A stretch of 64,000 nucleotides of DNA from Diplonema japonicum (taxonomy: Eukaryota > Euglenozoa > Diplonemea > Diplonemida > Diplonemidae), in assembly GCA_964019335.1 (NCBI GenBank), contig OZ025702.1:223501-287500 (forward strand). Reading direction: 5' to 3'. The position numbers and the translations under genes are program-made. The notes under the pieces are model-generated. The model saw only the letters and a list, made by a program, of their open reading frames with translations. It had not been told where the DNA came from and searched no databases. Position 1 is the stretch's first letter. Each line of letters starts with the position of its first letter. Below are positions 41,041-50,599 of this stretch, piece by piece.

Positions 41041-41460
41041 GAGTAATAATAATAATAAATATTCCACTACCAGGCGGGAGGATCGAAGGGGAGTAGAGAA
41101 AACCATTCAAGGGAAAGGGAAAGGGACATCACTTCAAACCAAGAGAGGTGTTTGAAAGTGATTCGTGAAAAGCAGTCTCTGTTACTGAGCCATTGGTCGA
41201 GGGGTCCTGGTCCGCTGCTCCCTGTAGTAAATTACTTGGACCCCCTCACCACGCTCTTTTCATAATAAAATAAAACCGATCCCACCCACCAGGCAGCACC
41301 TGGGTCTCGAGGCATTAGCCGCCTCTAGTAACAAGAGACGACCTCCCAGATTTTAAGAACTTTGGAGGAGTTTCAATTGTGAAAAATTAACCAGCTGACT
41401 GTGAAACTCCACCGTCTGCTGGACTTGTTGGGCTTTCGGGAGCCAATAAATTCAATTCAA
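41041..41460 (-). repeat. Dispersed SINE/LINE-tail-like repeat with (ATT)n end, fuller copy
   Basis: Contains the approximately 220-bp segment shared with 1525-1742, and in addition about 180 bp (TTCCACTACCAGGCGGGAGG ... TCCCTGTAGTAAATTAC) lost from that copy. On the minus strand it ends in (TAT/ATT)n at about 41041-41060, only about 12 bp upstream of the 5' end of tRNA-Gln. It may be the 3' untranslated part of the LINE at 41859-42254 or an independent SINE. Confidence 0.65.
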
Positions 41461-41476
41461 TTAAGTTTCGTTCTTC

Positions 41477-41535
<59 letters not shown>

Positions 41536-41858
41536 TTCTCAAAATAAAGGAATTCAAATCAAGCTCGATTGTGTACACCGAAGCTTGAATCATCTGTCCT
41601 TCTTTTTTTTCTTTTTTTTTTTTTCTTTTTTCTTTCTATATGAAAGGTGAGTGAAAAATTTGAATAACACTGGGGGCGGGGGACAGGGGCCTGGTAATGG
41701 AAAATAAGGGAAGACACTGGGGAGGGAGGTGAAAAGAAAGGATAGGAGTGAAGCCAGAGTCGAGAGATTGAGTTAGAAACAATTGCTGTCTGAAGTCGTT
41801 TAACAACTTCAGACCTCAATGTTTGGAGAGTATAACATATTATAATTTATAAGTTTTT
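41461..41858. other. Poly-T tracts and LINE 3' flank
   Basis: T runs at 41480-41507 and 41513-41537 (A runs on the LINE strand) and about 200 bp of unique sequence directly 3' of the LINE-like frame, probably its 3' untranslated region. Confidence 0.45.
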
Positions 41859-42420
41859 TCACAATGTTCCCTGCCGCTCCAAGAGCTGGGCGGTCTTACA
41901 GGCGTCGGTGGACAGGAGGACTTTGAGGGAAGGAAGGGAGCTACCGAAGATCTGACTCCTTTGGTCGATCCTCTTTCCGTCTTGGCATTCCCGTAGGAGG
42001 TGGCTTAGAGTCTGGGGTTGCGAACATAGATGGCACGGGACCTCCTCGACTGGGGGTATGAGTAGGTATCCGCAAGTGAGTGGGCTCTTCCCCACCCTCA
42101 GCCTCATGATCGCCACTTCTTTCTTTCTGTCCAGCTCCTCGAACTTCTCGTAACTTCCGGCAAACTGCTCCCTGTACGTCTTTGTGACGCCAGTATCCTT
42201 CCATAGGCGGAGGTGGCTTCTGATGACATGCTTCCTCACCAGAGTTTTAACCACCTCAATGTCTGTCTCACGGGTGTGGGCCAGTCTTTCGCTCGCCTCT
42301 TTTGCCTTCTATGAGAGTCTCAGACGAGGTCCATCCTATGCTCTCCTTTGTCGTCGTGGAGATGTTGTCCCTGAAGCGCAGTCCTTCTCTTCAACGGCAG
42401 GTGCCTCGCACCGATCTCCT
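41859..42420 (-). mobile_element. Non-LTR retrotransposon 3' end (frameshifted, minus strand)
   Basis: The open frame 41859-42254 on the minus strand has the LINE C-terminal block: IMRLRVGKSPLTCGYL, CHLCSQ, LSHLLRECQ. Upstream of it (to about 42330) more coding-like sequence is readable but crosses a stop and a frame change (RETDIEVVKTLVRKHVIRSH before the motif), so the copy is degenerate. It is similar in order to the tail at 325-756 but clearly a different sequence lineage (RLRTGHT versus RLRVGKS). The reverse transcriptase is missing. Confidence 0.7.
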
Positions 42421-42781
42421 CTCGGTAATAAATATTCTGTCTTTCTTTGAAAGATCGTTCGTTCGGCAGAAAGGAAAATATTACTGGTTACTATTTCTGC
42501 CCTCTCTTCTCAGCTGCGAATTTCACAACAAGATCTTCATTCGGGGCCGGCGGTGGGTTCCCTTAACGACCCCCTGCGGTGGCCGATCGATAATCCGTTA
42601 CCAGACGGGATGATCATGCCCCTCGCTGTATTTGTTGAGACTCGGCGCCATCTGGACGTCGTTAACATGGTTGCCGTTTGAAAGAATGCATCAATCTAAG
42701 ATTGTAAATACGAGTGCCTCTTATAGTGCCCAGTACAAACTCCAAACCACAGGTTCAATACTGCATACACAAAAGAAGACT

Positions 42782-45700
42782 ATGTTGAGAGTAGCCCTGC
42801 TTCTCGTGGTGCTACACACCGCCACCGCCCAAGATCCTGAGATCCAGCTGCTGGCCTCTCTCGAGGCAGCAGGGAACGCATACGACATGGCGAGGGAGGG
42901 GAGCCACACGTACAGCATGAAGGACAGCAACAAGCTGTTCATCCATAACGTCGCAGACAAGATGAACCCTGTGGAGGTGGGGACTATGGACCTGGAGGGA
43001 AAGAGCGTGCTCACGGACGGGAACGGGAGGCTGTACATTGCCCTTCCAACGATGCTCAGGGTGTACGACATCAGCGACCCGACGGCACCCACCCTCCTGG
43101 ACACCTACAATTACCCTGTTGGCTGCACGAAAACCCGCGGGGGGAGGTTTTTGGAACAGTCACCCGAGCACATCTACCTGACCTGCCACGAGGATGGGCC
43201 CGTCCCCAACACCTGGTTCATCGTGGTCGAGAAGATGACTTTAACAGAAATGGGGCACCTGAAGCTAAACGGGCTGGACACGCACATGAGCTCGGTGTGG
43301 GTGAACGGGAAGGTGTACGCCACGATGTCAGTGAACAGCATTATCGTGATCAACGTGTTGGACCCCGCAAACCTCATCGTTGTCTTCACCTTCCCGCACT
43401 TCGACATTGGGAGTATCTCTATGTTCCATGCCATATTCTGGAAGGGCTACCTCTACGCAGCGACGGACAGCCACCTGGGGACGCTCGTAAAGTTCGACGT
43501 GGAGACCGGCGAACGCAAGACGTTGGACCTCCCTGCCCCCTTGCGGGAGGCGGACATGACGCGCTGCACGTCGATCAGAACCTACAACTCGAAGCTGTAC
43601 CTTGCGTGCCGGGAGCAGGGCCTCATCGTGGTTGAAGAACCCGTTCCGAACAAGATTGAACTCCTCGGGCAGGACGCCACGCACTTCCTCTTTGTCATCC
43701 TCGAGCACGGGGGTTACATCCTCGCAAGCGGGAACACCGTCTGTGGCCTCGTCATCTACAACATCCCACACAGGGTCCCGGAGATCCAGACCCTGTCGGC
43801 CATTCCGATCGCGGGGGATGCCTACGACATGGTGAGGGAAGGGAACTACGCTTACCTCCTGAAAAACACAAACAAGATCCACATCCTCGACTTCATGGAC
43901 AAGGCGAACCCCGTGGAGATGGGGACTATGGACCTGGAGGGAAAGAGTTGTCTGACGGACGGGAACGGGAGGCTGTACATCGCCCTTCCAACAATGCTCA
44001 GGGTGTACGACATAAGCACCAACCCAACAACACCCACCCTCCTGGACACCTACAATTACCCTGCTGGCTGCACGAAAACCCGCGGGGGGAGGTTTCTGAC
44101 ACAGTCACCCGAGCACATCTATCTGACCTGCCACGAGGACGGGGCCAGCCCCCTGACCCGGTTCATCGTGATAACAAAGGGGGCGGTTTTGACCGAGGTG
44201 GGGCAGCTCGAGATCTCGGGGCTGGACACGCACATGTGCTCCGTGTGGAACGGCGGAAAGGTGTACGCTGTGATGTCGTCAACCAGCATCTTCGTGATCA
44301 ACGTGTTTGACCCCGCGCACCCCTCCACGGGCTTCATCTTCCCGCACTTCGACATCGGGTTCGTCTCTGTCTTCCAAGTAATCTTCTGGAAGGGCAGCCT
44401 CTACGCGGTGACTGACAACCACAAGGGAACGATCATGAAGTTCAACGCCTTCACAGGGATACGGCGCACCCTGTACCTTCCATACCCCTTGCGGGAGGCA
44501 GACATGACACGCAGCACATCGATCGAGCTCTACAACTCGAAGCTGTACCTTGCGTGCCGGGAGCAGGGCCTCATCATTCTGGAGGAGTCCATGGAGGACA
44601 CGTTCCTCGTCCTCGGGCAGGACACCGCGCACTTCCTCTTGTTGCTCGTTGTGAACAACGGCTACGTCTTCTCTGGTGGGGACTCGGGGAACGGCTTCAT
44701 CATCTACGGTGTCCCGGTGGTGGTCCCGGAGATCCAGCTGCTCTCCATAGTTGAGGTTCCGGGGGACGCCTACGACCTGGCAAAGGAGGGAGGCTACACG
44801 TACCTCTTGAAGACCACGAACAGGCTCCACATCCACAACGTCGCAGACAAGACGAACCCCGTGGAGATGGGGACTATGGACCTGGAGGGAAAGAGTTGTC
44901 TGACGGACGGGAACGGGAGGCTGTACATCGCCCTTCCAACAATGCTCAGGGTGTACGACATAAGCACCAACCCAACAACACCCACCCTCCTGGACACCTA
45001 CAGTTACCCTGCTGGCTGCACGAAAACCCGCGGGGGGAGGTTTCTGACACAGTCACCCGAGCACATCTACTTGACCTGCCACGAGGACGGGGTCAGCTCC
45101 TTGACCCGGTTCATCGTGATCACAAAGGGGGCGATTTTGACCGAGGTGGGGCACCTAGTGGTCTCGGGGCTGGACACGCACATGTGCTCCGTGTGGAACG
45201 GCGGAAAGGTGTACGCCACGGTGTCCGTGAACAGAATTATCGTGATCGACGTGTTGGACGCTGCAAACCCTGTGCTGGAGTTCATCTTCCCGCACTTCGA
45301 CATCGGGGTCTTCACTGTCTTCCAGGCGATCTTCTGGGAGGGCCACCTCTACGCGGTGACGGACAGCCACGCTGGGAACCTCTTGAAGTTCAACGCCTTC
45401 AACGGGGTGCGTCTGGATCTCGTCCTGCCCGCACCCCTGAGGGAGGCGGACCAGTCGAGCTGCCACTCCATCAAGGTCTACAACTCGAAGCTGTACTGTG
45501 GCTGCGAGGCGCAAGGGCTGATCGCCCTGGACGAGCCCGTTCCGAACACCTTCGTTGTGATCGGGCAAAGCCGGCAGCAGGTCCTCGTGCTGGTCGTGGA
45601 CGGGAACAACGTGTTCGCATGCGGGGACGCGGTGACAGGGCTCGCCATCTACGAGGTCCCAAGAGCCTTCCCTCCCCCCGACACGAGGAACAAGGGGCTT

Positions 45701-46360
45701 GTGGATCTGGTGAACGGTCCCGCCCCTGTGGTGAGGGAGGTGAGAGGAACAGGGCTGAGGGGCCCGCTCGGGGTGTGGGTGTGGGATGAGAAGAGCGGGC
45801 AGCAGTGGGTGCGGATCCCGAGGTGGCTGGAGGGATCGACCGTGCACTTGGGGGCCTTCGTGAAAAAGGGAATGGCCCTGAGGCTGAGCTGCCCGCGCAT
45901 GGAAGGGAGGGCGGACCGCAACTACCCCTGCACCTTCTACGTGACCATCTACAACTGCTTCCCCTGCAGCTCCGCAACGAACGGAGGGATCCCGAAGCTG
46001 CTTCTGGACGCGGGGTTCACACCTGCGGGGTGCGGACCGAGGTACGTCCCTACCTACGCGGGTGCTCCCATCGACGTCCCGCACCACCCGGCCGTGATCT
46101 TCAAGCTGCAGGTGGAGGCTGGGACCCCGCCTGTGGTCATCCCCATTGAGAAGACGTTGCTCCACTTTGCGGTGTTCGTGCACGCGGCCGGGCAGCAGTG
46201 CTCCCTAAAGGACGAAGAGGTGTGCATGAGGGACACAGGGCTGTGCGACTACAACCAGAACGAGGGCTGCATGGATAAACCGATGTGTCCCAGGAGGACG
46301 GGCCCCGTGCGCCCGGGTAACGGGATCAAGTGCGTCTGCTTCCACATCCCTGTTTGGTGA
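42782..46360 (+). CDS. Secreted protein with three propeller-like (LVIVD-type) modules
   Basis: 1192 aa from ATG 42782, chosen because a signal peptide (MLRVALLLVVLHTATAQ) follows at once; the frame extends further 5' only to a TTG. Three tandem modules of about 315 aa begin at PEIQLLASL, PEIQTLSAI and PEIQLLSIV (about 42836, 43779, 44727). Each contains repeating blades of the type AYDMAREG...NKLFIHNVADK, LTDGNGRLYIALPTMLRVYDIS, YLTCHEDG and FPHFDIG, as in LVIVD-repeat or quinoprotein-like beta propellers. Modules 2 and 3 are almost identical in DNA over about 43917-44260 versus 44866-45210. The C-terminal about 230 aa are Cys-rich (CTFYVTIYNCFPC, CSLKDEEVCMRD, CKCVCF-like end) with no anchor. 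It is probably an extracellular binding or adhesive protein. Confidence 0.75.
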   Translation: MLRVALLLVVLHTATAQDPEIQLLASLEAAGNAYDMAREGSHTYSMKDSNKLFIHNVADKMNPVEVGTMDLEGKSVLTDGNGRLYIALPTMLRVYDISDPTAPTLLDTYNYPVGCTKTRGGRFLEQSPEHIYLTCHEDGPVPNTWFIVVEKMTLTEMGHLKLNGLDTHMSSVWVNGKVYATMSVNSIIVINVLDPANLIVVFTFPHFDIGSISMFHAIFWKGYLYAATDSHLGTLVKFDVETGERKTLDLPAPLREADMTRCTSIRTYNSKLYLACREQGLIVVEEPVPNKIELLGQDATHFLFVILEHGGYILASGNTVCGLVIYNIPHRVPEIQTLSAIPIAGDAYDMVREGNYAYLLKNTNKIHILDFMDKANPVEMGTMDLEGKSCLTDGNGRLYIALPTMLRVYDISTNPTTPTLLDTYNYPAGCTKTRGGRFLTQSPEHIYLTCHEDGASPLTRFIVITKGAVLTEVGQLEISGLDTHMCSVWNGGKVYAVMSSTSIFVINVFDPAHPSTGFIFPHFDIGFVSVFQVIFWKGSLYAVTDNHKGTIMKFNAFTGIRRTLYLPYPLREADMTRSTSIELYNSKLYLACREQGLIILEESMEDTFLVLGQDTAHFLLLLVVNNGYVFSGGDSGNGFIIYGVPVVVPEIQLLSIVEVPGDAYDLAKEGGYTYLLKTTNRLHIHNVADKTNPVEMGTMDLEGKSCLTDGNGRLYIALPTMLRVYDISTNPTTPTLLDTYSYPAGCTKTRGGRFLTQSPEHIYLTCHEDGVSSLTRFIVITKGAILTEVGHLVVSGLDTHMCSVWNGGKVYATVSVNRIIVIDVLDAANPVLEFIFPHFDIGVFTVFQAIFWEGHLYAVTDSHAGNLLKFNAFNGVRLDLVLPAPLREADQSSCHSIKVYNSKLYCGCEAQGLIALDEPVPNTFVVIGQSRQQVLVLVVDGNNVFACGDAVTGLAIYEVPRAFPPPDTRNKGLVDLVNGPAPVVREVRGTGLRGPLGVWVWDEKSGQQWVRIPRWLEGSTVHLGAFVKKGMALRLSCPRMEGRADRNYPCTFYVTIYNCFPCSSATNGGIPKLLLDAGFTPAGCGPRYVPTYAGAPIDVPHHPAVIFKLQVEAGTPPVVIPIEKTLLHFAVFVHAAGQQCSLKDEEVCMRDTGLCDYNQNEGCMDKPMCPRRTGPVRPGNGIKCVCFHIPVW

Positions 46361-46867
46361 ACTATGGCATTTCTTCAAAAGTCTTTTTTTTTCTTTCTCT
46401 CCGATCTACGTCTATCTATGCAGGTGCCGAATGAAAACCTCTGCATCTGGATTTCTTTTCTTTTTTGTCCTATCCAAGCCAACGTTGCAACGAAAAGAAC
46501 CCATAATCATATTTACTCGCCTCCATGCATCACGATTCATGGCATATGTATTCTTTCTCTTCTTGTGATCATACAAAGAAGACCAAGCGAGAAACTCAAG
46601 AAAGAAGCGGAGAGACGGAAGAGGAAAGAACAACACAGTGGAAGGTCTGGTATGGGATACTCCTTCCCCCCAGGTTAGCTGAGCAACAGAAAGGCTGGGC
46701 ACACCCACATCGATGTTGGGAAACTTGGGGTTCTTTTCCTTCTCTCCGTTCGTTCCTTCTTGAATCGAAATTTTAAATCTACACCTTTTCTCTCTTTCTC
46801 CCTCTCGATTCAATTCTATTTCTTTTTTTCCTTGAACCGGTTCTGAAGGGGCAAACTACTTTTTTTT
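46361..46867. other. Spacer of ordinary composition
   Basis: No convincing gene. The sequence is less repetitive than other spacers and probably includes the 3' untranslated region of the propeller gene. Confidence 0.45.
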
Positions 46868-47085
46868 TTTTATCTGATAGTTCAGAAATTTCTTCACTCC
46901 TAACCCCCTCCTATAATCTGATTACCCCCCTCTCATATTTTGATAATCCGGGCTATAATTTGATAGCTCAATTATGGGCAGGACTTTGGTGTTTATGGCC
47001 CGTGGCTGCCAAATTATAAGGGGGGAAAGTGACATTATTGGGGGCAGAGTGAAATTCTTTTGAACACATTTGGGCTCAAGATCAT

Positions 47086-47130
<45 letters not shown>

Positions 47131-47660
47131 ATCAAATGCCGAAAACGAAGAAGGAAGAGAGTCTTCTACCCGAAATAAGCAAAGCACAGTACGGGAGGAT
47201 CTCGAGGAGCTCATGTCTATGGAGTGCCCTGGTCTGAGCCGCTGAACCGCTTCTTACTGTACCGTGCTTTGTTTGTATGCGGTTTCTTCGGGGGTCTTCG
47301 TGTAACGGAGGTCAACAGGGTTGCCTGGGGGACTAAAAAATGTGTAGGGTCACTGCACTTCCGCCTGAATCAGCTGAAAATAGGCCGTTTTTCATAATTT
47401 GATAGCTATTATTGACAGTTGATAGCTCATAATTTGGTTTTGGGTTTTTGGCCCACTTTCTCGGTCACTCGGAGTGACTCAATTTCTGAACTATCAGATA
47501 AAATTACTTACTTTGCGCCAAAATATGGCCATCCCATTTACTCTCGAACCGTTTTTTTTGACCTCGGGCCCTGCGGGCCCTCGGCCAAAAAACCCACGAT
47601 TCTCGAGTAAATAAAATTATGGCCATAATTTGTTGCAAATAAATAGCTATTTTTTTTCGT
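46868..47660. repeat. Hairpin-type repeat, family C
   Basis: Terminal-repeat pair: TTTTATCTGATAGTTCAGAAATTTCTTCACTCC at 46868-46900 and, inverted, the same word ending TTGAGTCACTCC at about 47475-47508. A stem-loop follows to 47660 (complement of ATAGCTATTTATTTGCAACAAATTATGG, CTCGAG core, GGGCCC palindrome). The skeleton matches family A element by element, but the internal word is CATAATTTGATAGCT instead of CATTATTTAACT. An A run (47089-47129) lies inside. Confidence 0.75.
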
Positions 47661-47864
47661 CCTTCTTTTCCATCTCTATATTTCATTGAAGAACGGGGTG
47701 GACAAAAAAAAAGGAAACAAAAAAAAAAGGGGGAATGTCTCTTACCCTAAGAACCTCGAAAAAAAAAAGAAGAAAAAACTGCTTCTGCTATTTTTATTTT
47801 TTTCCTCTTCTTCTTCTACCACCTATCTTCCCACAGAGAAAGAAAAAAAAAAAAAAAAAAAAAA
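47661..47864. other. A/T-rich leader region
   Basis: CTTCTTCTTC tract ending CCCACAG at about 47837, a good acceptor 28 nt before the next ATG, followed by an A run. Confidence 0.5.
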
Positions 47865-48251
47865 ATGTCAAAAGTAAAGCGATCTGAACTAAAGGGAATT
47901 CTCAGCAAGGCGTCGGATCGGCTTGCCGATCACGAGAAATCACCCACTCATGCATGCACGGTGCTGGCGAGCCTTCTAGAGAGCGCACCTGAAGACGCTC
48001 ACTTGATAGATACAGTAGCACATTCTTTCAGGGTGTGCAGCTCCTTGGGCCTACCACCAGGCGTAGCTGGTGTCCCCGGAAAACAACTGATACTCCACGC
48101 CTACGCTGTGTACTGTGAACAGGAAGAAGGGAGGGAAAAGAAAGCGCTATCAGACGAAGAGAGAAAAAGCATGATGGAAGACTGGAAGGACATGTGCGAC
48201 CTGTTGAAGCAGGGCGTGGAGATGCTCATGAAACGTGTTGACGAGATTTAG
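47865..48251 (+). CDS. Small unknown helical protein
   Basis: 128 aa. A Lys-rich start is followed by helices (LKGILSKASDRLADHE, HACTVLASLLESAPED, LIDTVAHSFRVCSSLG), a Gly/Pro turn (LPPGVAGVPGK), another helix (QLILHAYAVYCEQEEG) and a long charged helix to the C-terminus (KSMMEDWKDMCDLLKQGVEM). No signal peptide or membrane span. No family recognised. It is followed after only 52 bp by the PPR gene. Confidence 0.65.
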   Translation: MSKVKRSELKGILSKASDRLADHEKSPTHACTVLASLLESAPEDAHLIDTVAHSFRVCSSLGLPPGVAGVPGKQLILHAYAVYCEQEEGREKKALSDEERKSMMEDWKDMCDLLKQGVEMLMKRVDEI

Positions 48252-48256
48252 TACCT

Positions 48257-48301
48257 TTTTTTTTTTTTTTTTTTTTTTTTCGTCTTCTTACTCATTCACA
48301 G
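48257..48301 (+). promoter_or_regulatory. Splice-leader acceptor of the PPR gene
   Basis: T run (about 48257-48281), then CGTCTTCTTACTCATTCACAG. The AG at 48300-48301 is 2 nt from the ATG at 48304, so the mature leader would be the spliced leader plus two bases. The complete intercistronic distance from the upstream stop codon is 52 nt. Confidence 0.6.
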
Positions 48302-48303
48302 TG

Positions 48304-49569
48304 ATGCTGTCACGATGGCAAATATGTCTTCGCCGCTTCACCGCAAAATCTCGCTCGCTGATCGACCCCAAAGAAGCGGACGAGATTTCTGATATAATCG
48401 ATGTAATGGGGCAAAGCGCCCCTGCAGCAAGGCATCAAAACGACGGTCGGCTACTAATGAGAGATGTGATTGCTTATTTATACGAACGGGGCTTTACATT
48501 GCGAGAAGTGAGCGAAATGGATGAAGATAAACGTGACAAGGTACTGGCACAGGTGTTCGACCACGATGTGGTGATGATACGCGGGGCGAAAAAAGAGTGG
48601 GAACAGCAGATTGAATCCCGTGTCCTCACCAAAAACCCGTTTGACGAGAAAAAGATGAAGGGGTTGAAGATCGTGGACAGCCTGCAAAACGCGATCCGGG
48701 AACGATCCGAGCACGGGATCAAAAAATTCTGGAACGACGCCTTGCTGGAAAACGTTCCACTCCCCATCCTCGTGACACATTTTACCAAAATCTGCTACAA
48801 CCCCAGACTGTCGTTTCTCATCCCCGATCTGTGGGGCATCATGCTGGACAACAATGTCCGCCCTGACAAATACTTCTGCGCAACAAGGCTGCGGTCGTGC
48901 ACAAGTTACTCCGATATGAAATCAATCTTCAAGTACATGAAACAGATTCGGATCAAACCGGACAAAGTCTGCCTCGGGCAAGCAATGAAATCACGAGAAG
49001 ACCATCCTCTTGAAGTACGCAACATCTTGCACAACATGGTTCGCGCACGGATCCAACCCACTGACGTTCATTACAGTATTTTGCTGCGAAGCTACGGAAG
49101 AGCGGGAGACAAGGAGAAAGTGTGGAACACGTGGAAAGAGATGAAAAAAAAAGGACTTACGAAATCAAAACAAACATACGCCATCATGATCGACGCCGCG
49201 ACGCGGACCGATGTGGAACTGGCGAAGGTCATATTCAGAGAAGCAGAGCTGCACGGGCTCAATTCCCCGCGCAGTTATACACACCTGGCACGGTTTCTCC
49301 CATACGACCAGCGGAAAGAGCTGATCATAGACTACGCAGAAAAATACAGCAACGCGGTGCCCGCCTCCTTGCTCACCACATTAACGAGGGAGGATCGAAA
49401 CGTTGCCAACTGGAAGCTCCCCAAGGTCCCCATGACAAGAGGCGACGACAGCTTGCTGAAGGAATGGTCAATAAAGCCCGAAGAACACGTCCTACAACTA
49501 AGCAAGCCCAAAAAGAAACGCGAGTCGCTGTGGACCGTTATGGAAGAGGCGGAGAGGGACTATTACTAA
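48304..49569 (+). CDS. Pentatricopeptide repeat (PPR) protein, probably mitochondrial
   Basis: 421 aa from ATG 48304; the N-terminus MLSRWQICLRRFTAKSRSL is an amphipathic Arg-rich presequence. The middle and C-terminal parts carry degenerate PPR units, each ending in Pro-Asp/Thr type turns: SIFKYMKQIRIKPDKV, VRNILHNMVRARIQPTDVHYS, KVWNTWKEMKKKGLTKSKQTY, AKVIFREAELHGLNSPRSY. PPR proteins bind organellar RNA and act in its processing, stability or translation; euglenozoan mitochondria use many. At least four or five units are visible. No DYW or endonuclease domain is present. It is in the same array as the 128-aa protein, with a minimal intercistronic gap. Confidence 0.8.
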   Translation: MLSRWQICLRRFTAKSRSLIDPKEADEISDIIDVMGQSAPAARHQNDGRLLMRDVIAYLYERGFTLREVSEMDEDKRDKVLAQVFDHDVVMIRGAKKEWEQQIESRVLTKNPFDEKKMKGLKIVDSLQNAIRERSEHGIKKFWNDALLENVPLPILVTHFTKICYNPRLSFLIPDLWGIMLDNNVRPDKYFCATRLRSCTSYSDMKSIFKYMKQIRIKPDKVCLGQAMKSREDHPLEVRNILHNMVRARIQPTDVHYSILLRSYGRAGDKEKVWNTWKEMKKKGLTKSKQTYAIMIDAATRTDVELAKVIFREAELHGLNSPRSYTHLARFLPYDQRKELIIDYAEKYSNAVPASLLTTLTREDRNVANWKLPKVPMTRGDDSLLKEWSIKPEEHVLQLSKPKKKRESLWTVMEEAERDYY

Positions 49570-49594
49570 AAAAAATTTTTTTTTTTTTTTTTAC

Positions 49595-50535
49595 ATGAGC
49601 TCGTCCGGACGAAAATGTCAACACTTTTTTGGGCACCTCCGAAAATTTTCTTGTTTTGATTATTTGAGCAAAAAAAAGGGCAGCATGCAACCATAGGAAG
49701 ATGACATACATGGTGTACATGACGCCGTTCTTTCAATTGCGATGCTTGTTTTGCCATGAGGGTGGCAGGCTTTGCAACCGGCTGCCCCCAGGAAGCGAAA
49801 AATAGAGGTCAAAAAAACGGCGGAAAATGTTTAAAATGCAATTTTATTGCTTAAAATGCAGCTTAAAATGGCGCCGCATACCCCCCGAAAATCCGGTTTT
49901 TTACACCCTATTTTTTGGCTTTTTTAAGGGGTTCCTAAGGGATTTTGGCCTTTTTCAGAAAAACCAATTCTTAACACTTGCCTGCTCATGCAGAGCTTCG
50001 ACATTGGTATCTTTGGGGTCAAACTTTCATTCTCTACCCATCTGCTGAGGTTTTTCCTTTTCTTTTGCACTCATAATACTTTAAAAGTGAAAATTTTGCT
50101 TTTTTAAGGGGTTTTAAAGGGATTTTAGCCTTAAATAGGCCAAAATGGCACTTTAAGGGTAAGTTCTCCCCACCCCATTTTAATAGTGATTTAGAGTCCA
50201 GCCCACCCAAAATGACCCCAAAGGCTTCACAGATTTTCAATCTGCGTCCATTCCTCCTGTCACTTTTCACGGAAAAACGAAAATAAAAAATGGAGTCTGG
50301 GTTATTTGTAACTTCCAAATTGAATCGTTTGCCAAAAACCATTCTAAAAAACATGTTTTTGCACGTGCGTTTTAAAAATAAAACAAACGGCGAGCATTTT
50401 GACCTATATGGTGTTCAAGCTTAGACTGCATTTCTGCACACAAAGTGGTGTCGGACTACTTTTTTACTTAGAAATTTAACGGGGGTTTTACGCCGCATAG
50501 GAGGGTCATTTGTTTGTTTTTCCGGACGAGCTCAT
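49595..50535. mobile_element. TIR element filling the PPR-proteasome spacer
   Basis: The two ends are ATGAGCTCGTCCGGA (49595-49609) and its exact reverse complement (50521-50535), 941 bp apart. The left copy continues into a palindrome (TCGTCCGGACGA). Inside are two similar tracts (TTTTTTAAGGGGTTCCTAAGGGATTTTGGCC at about 49920 and a relative at about 50100). No transposase is readable. The element starts 25 bp after the PPR stop codon and ends 64 bp before the proteasome ATG, so it occupies nearly the whole spacer; the downstream acceptor lies outside it. Confidence 0.6.
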
Positions 50536-50599
50536 ATATCCCCCTTCTTTTTTTACGTTCACCAAAAAAAAAAAAAAAAAAGAAACAGGGATATACACC

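Noticed and set aside
45155-46183. Long minus-strand open frames opposite the propeller gene
   Set aside because: They mirror the GC-rich codon pattern of the + strand gene and have no recognisable domain; they are antisense shadows.
46364-46678. 104-codon open frame after the propeller gene
   Set aside because: No coding-like composition, Phe run near the start, no acceptor nearby; probably 3' untranslated sequence.
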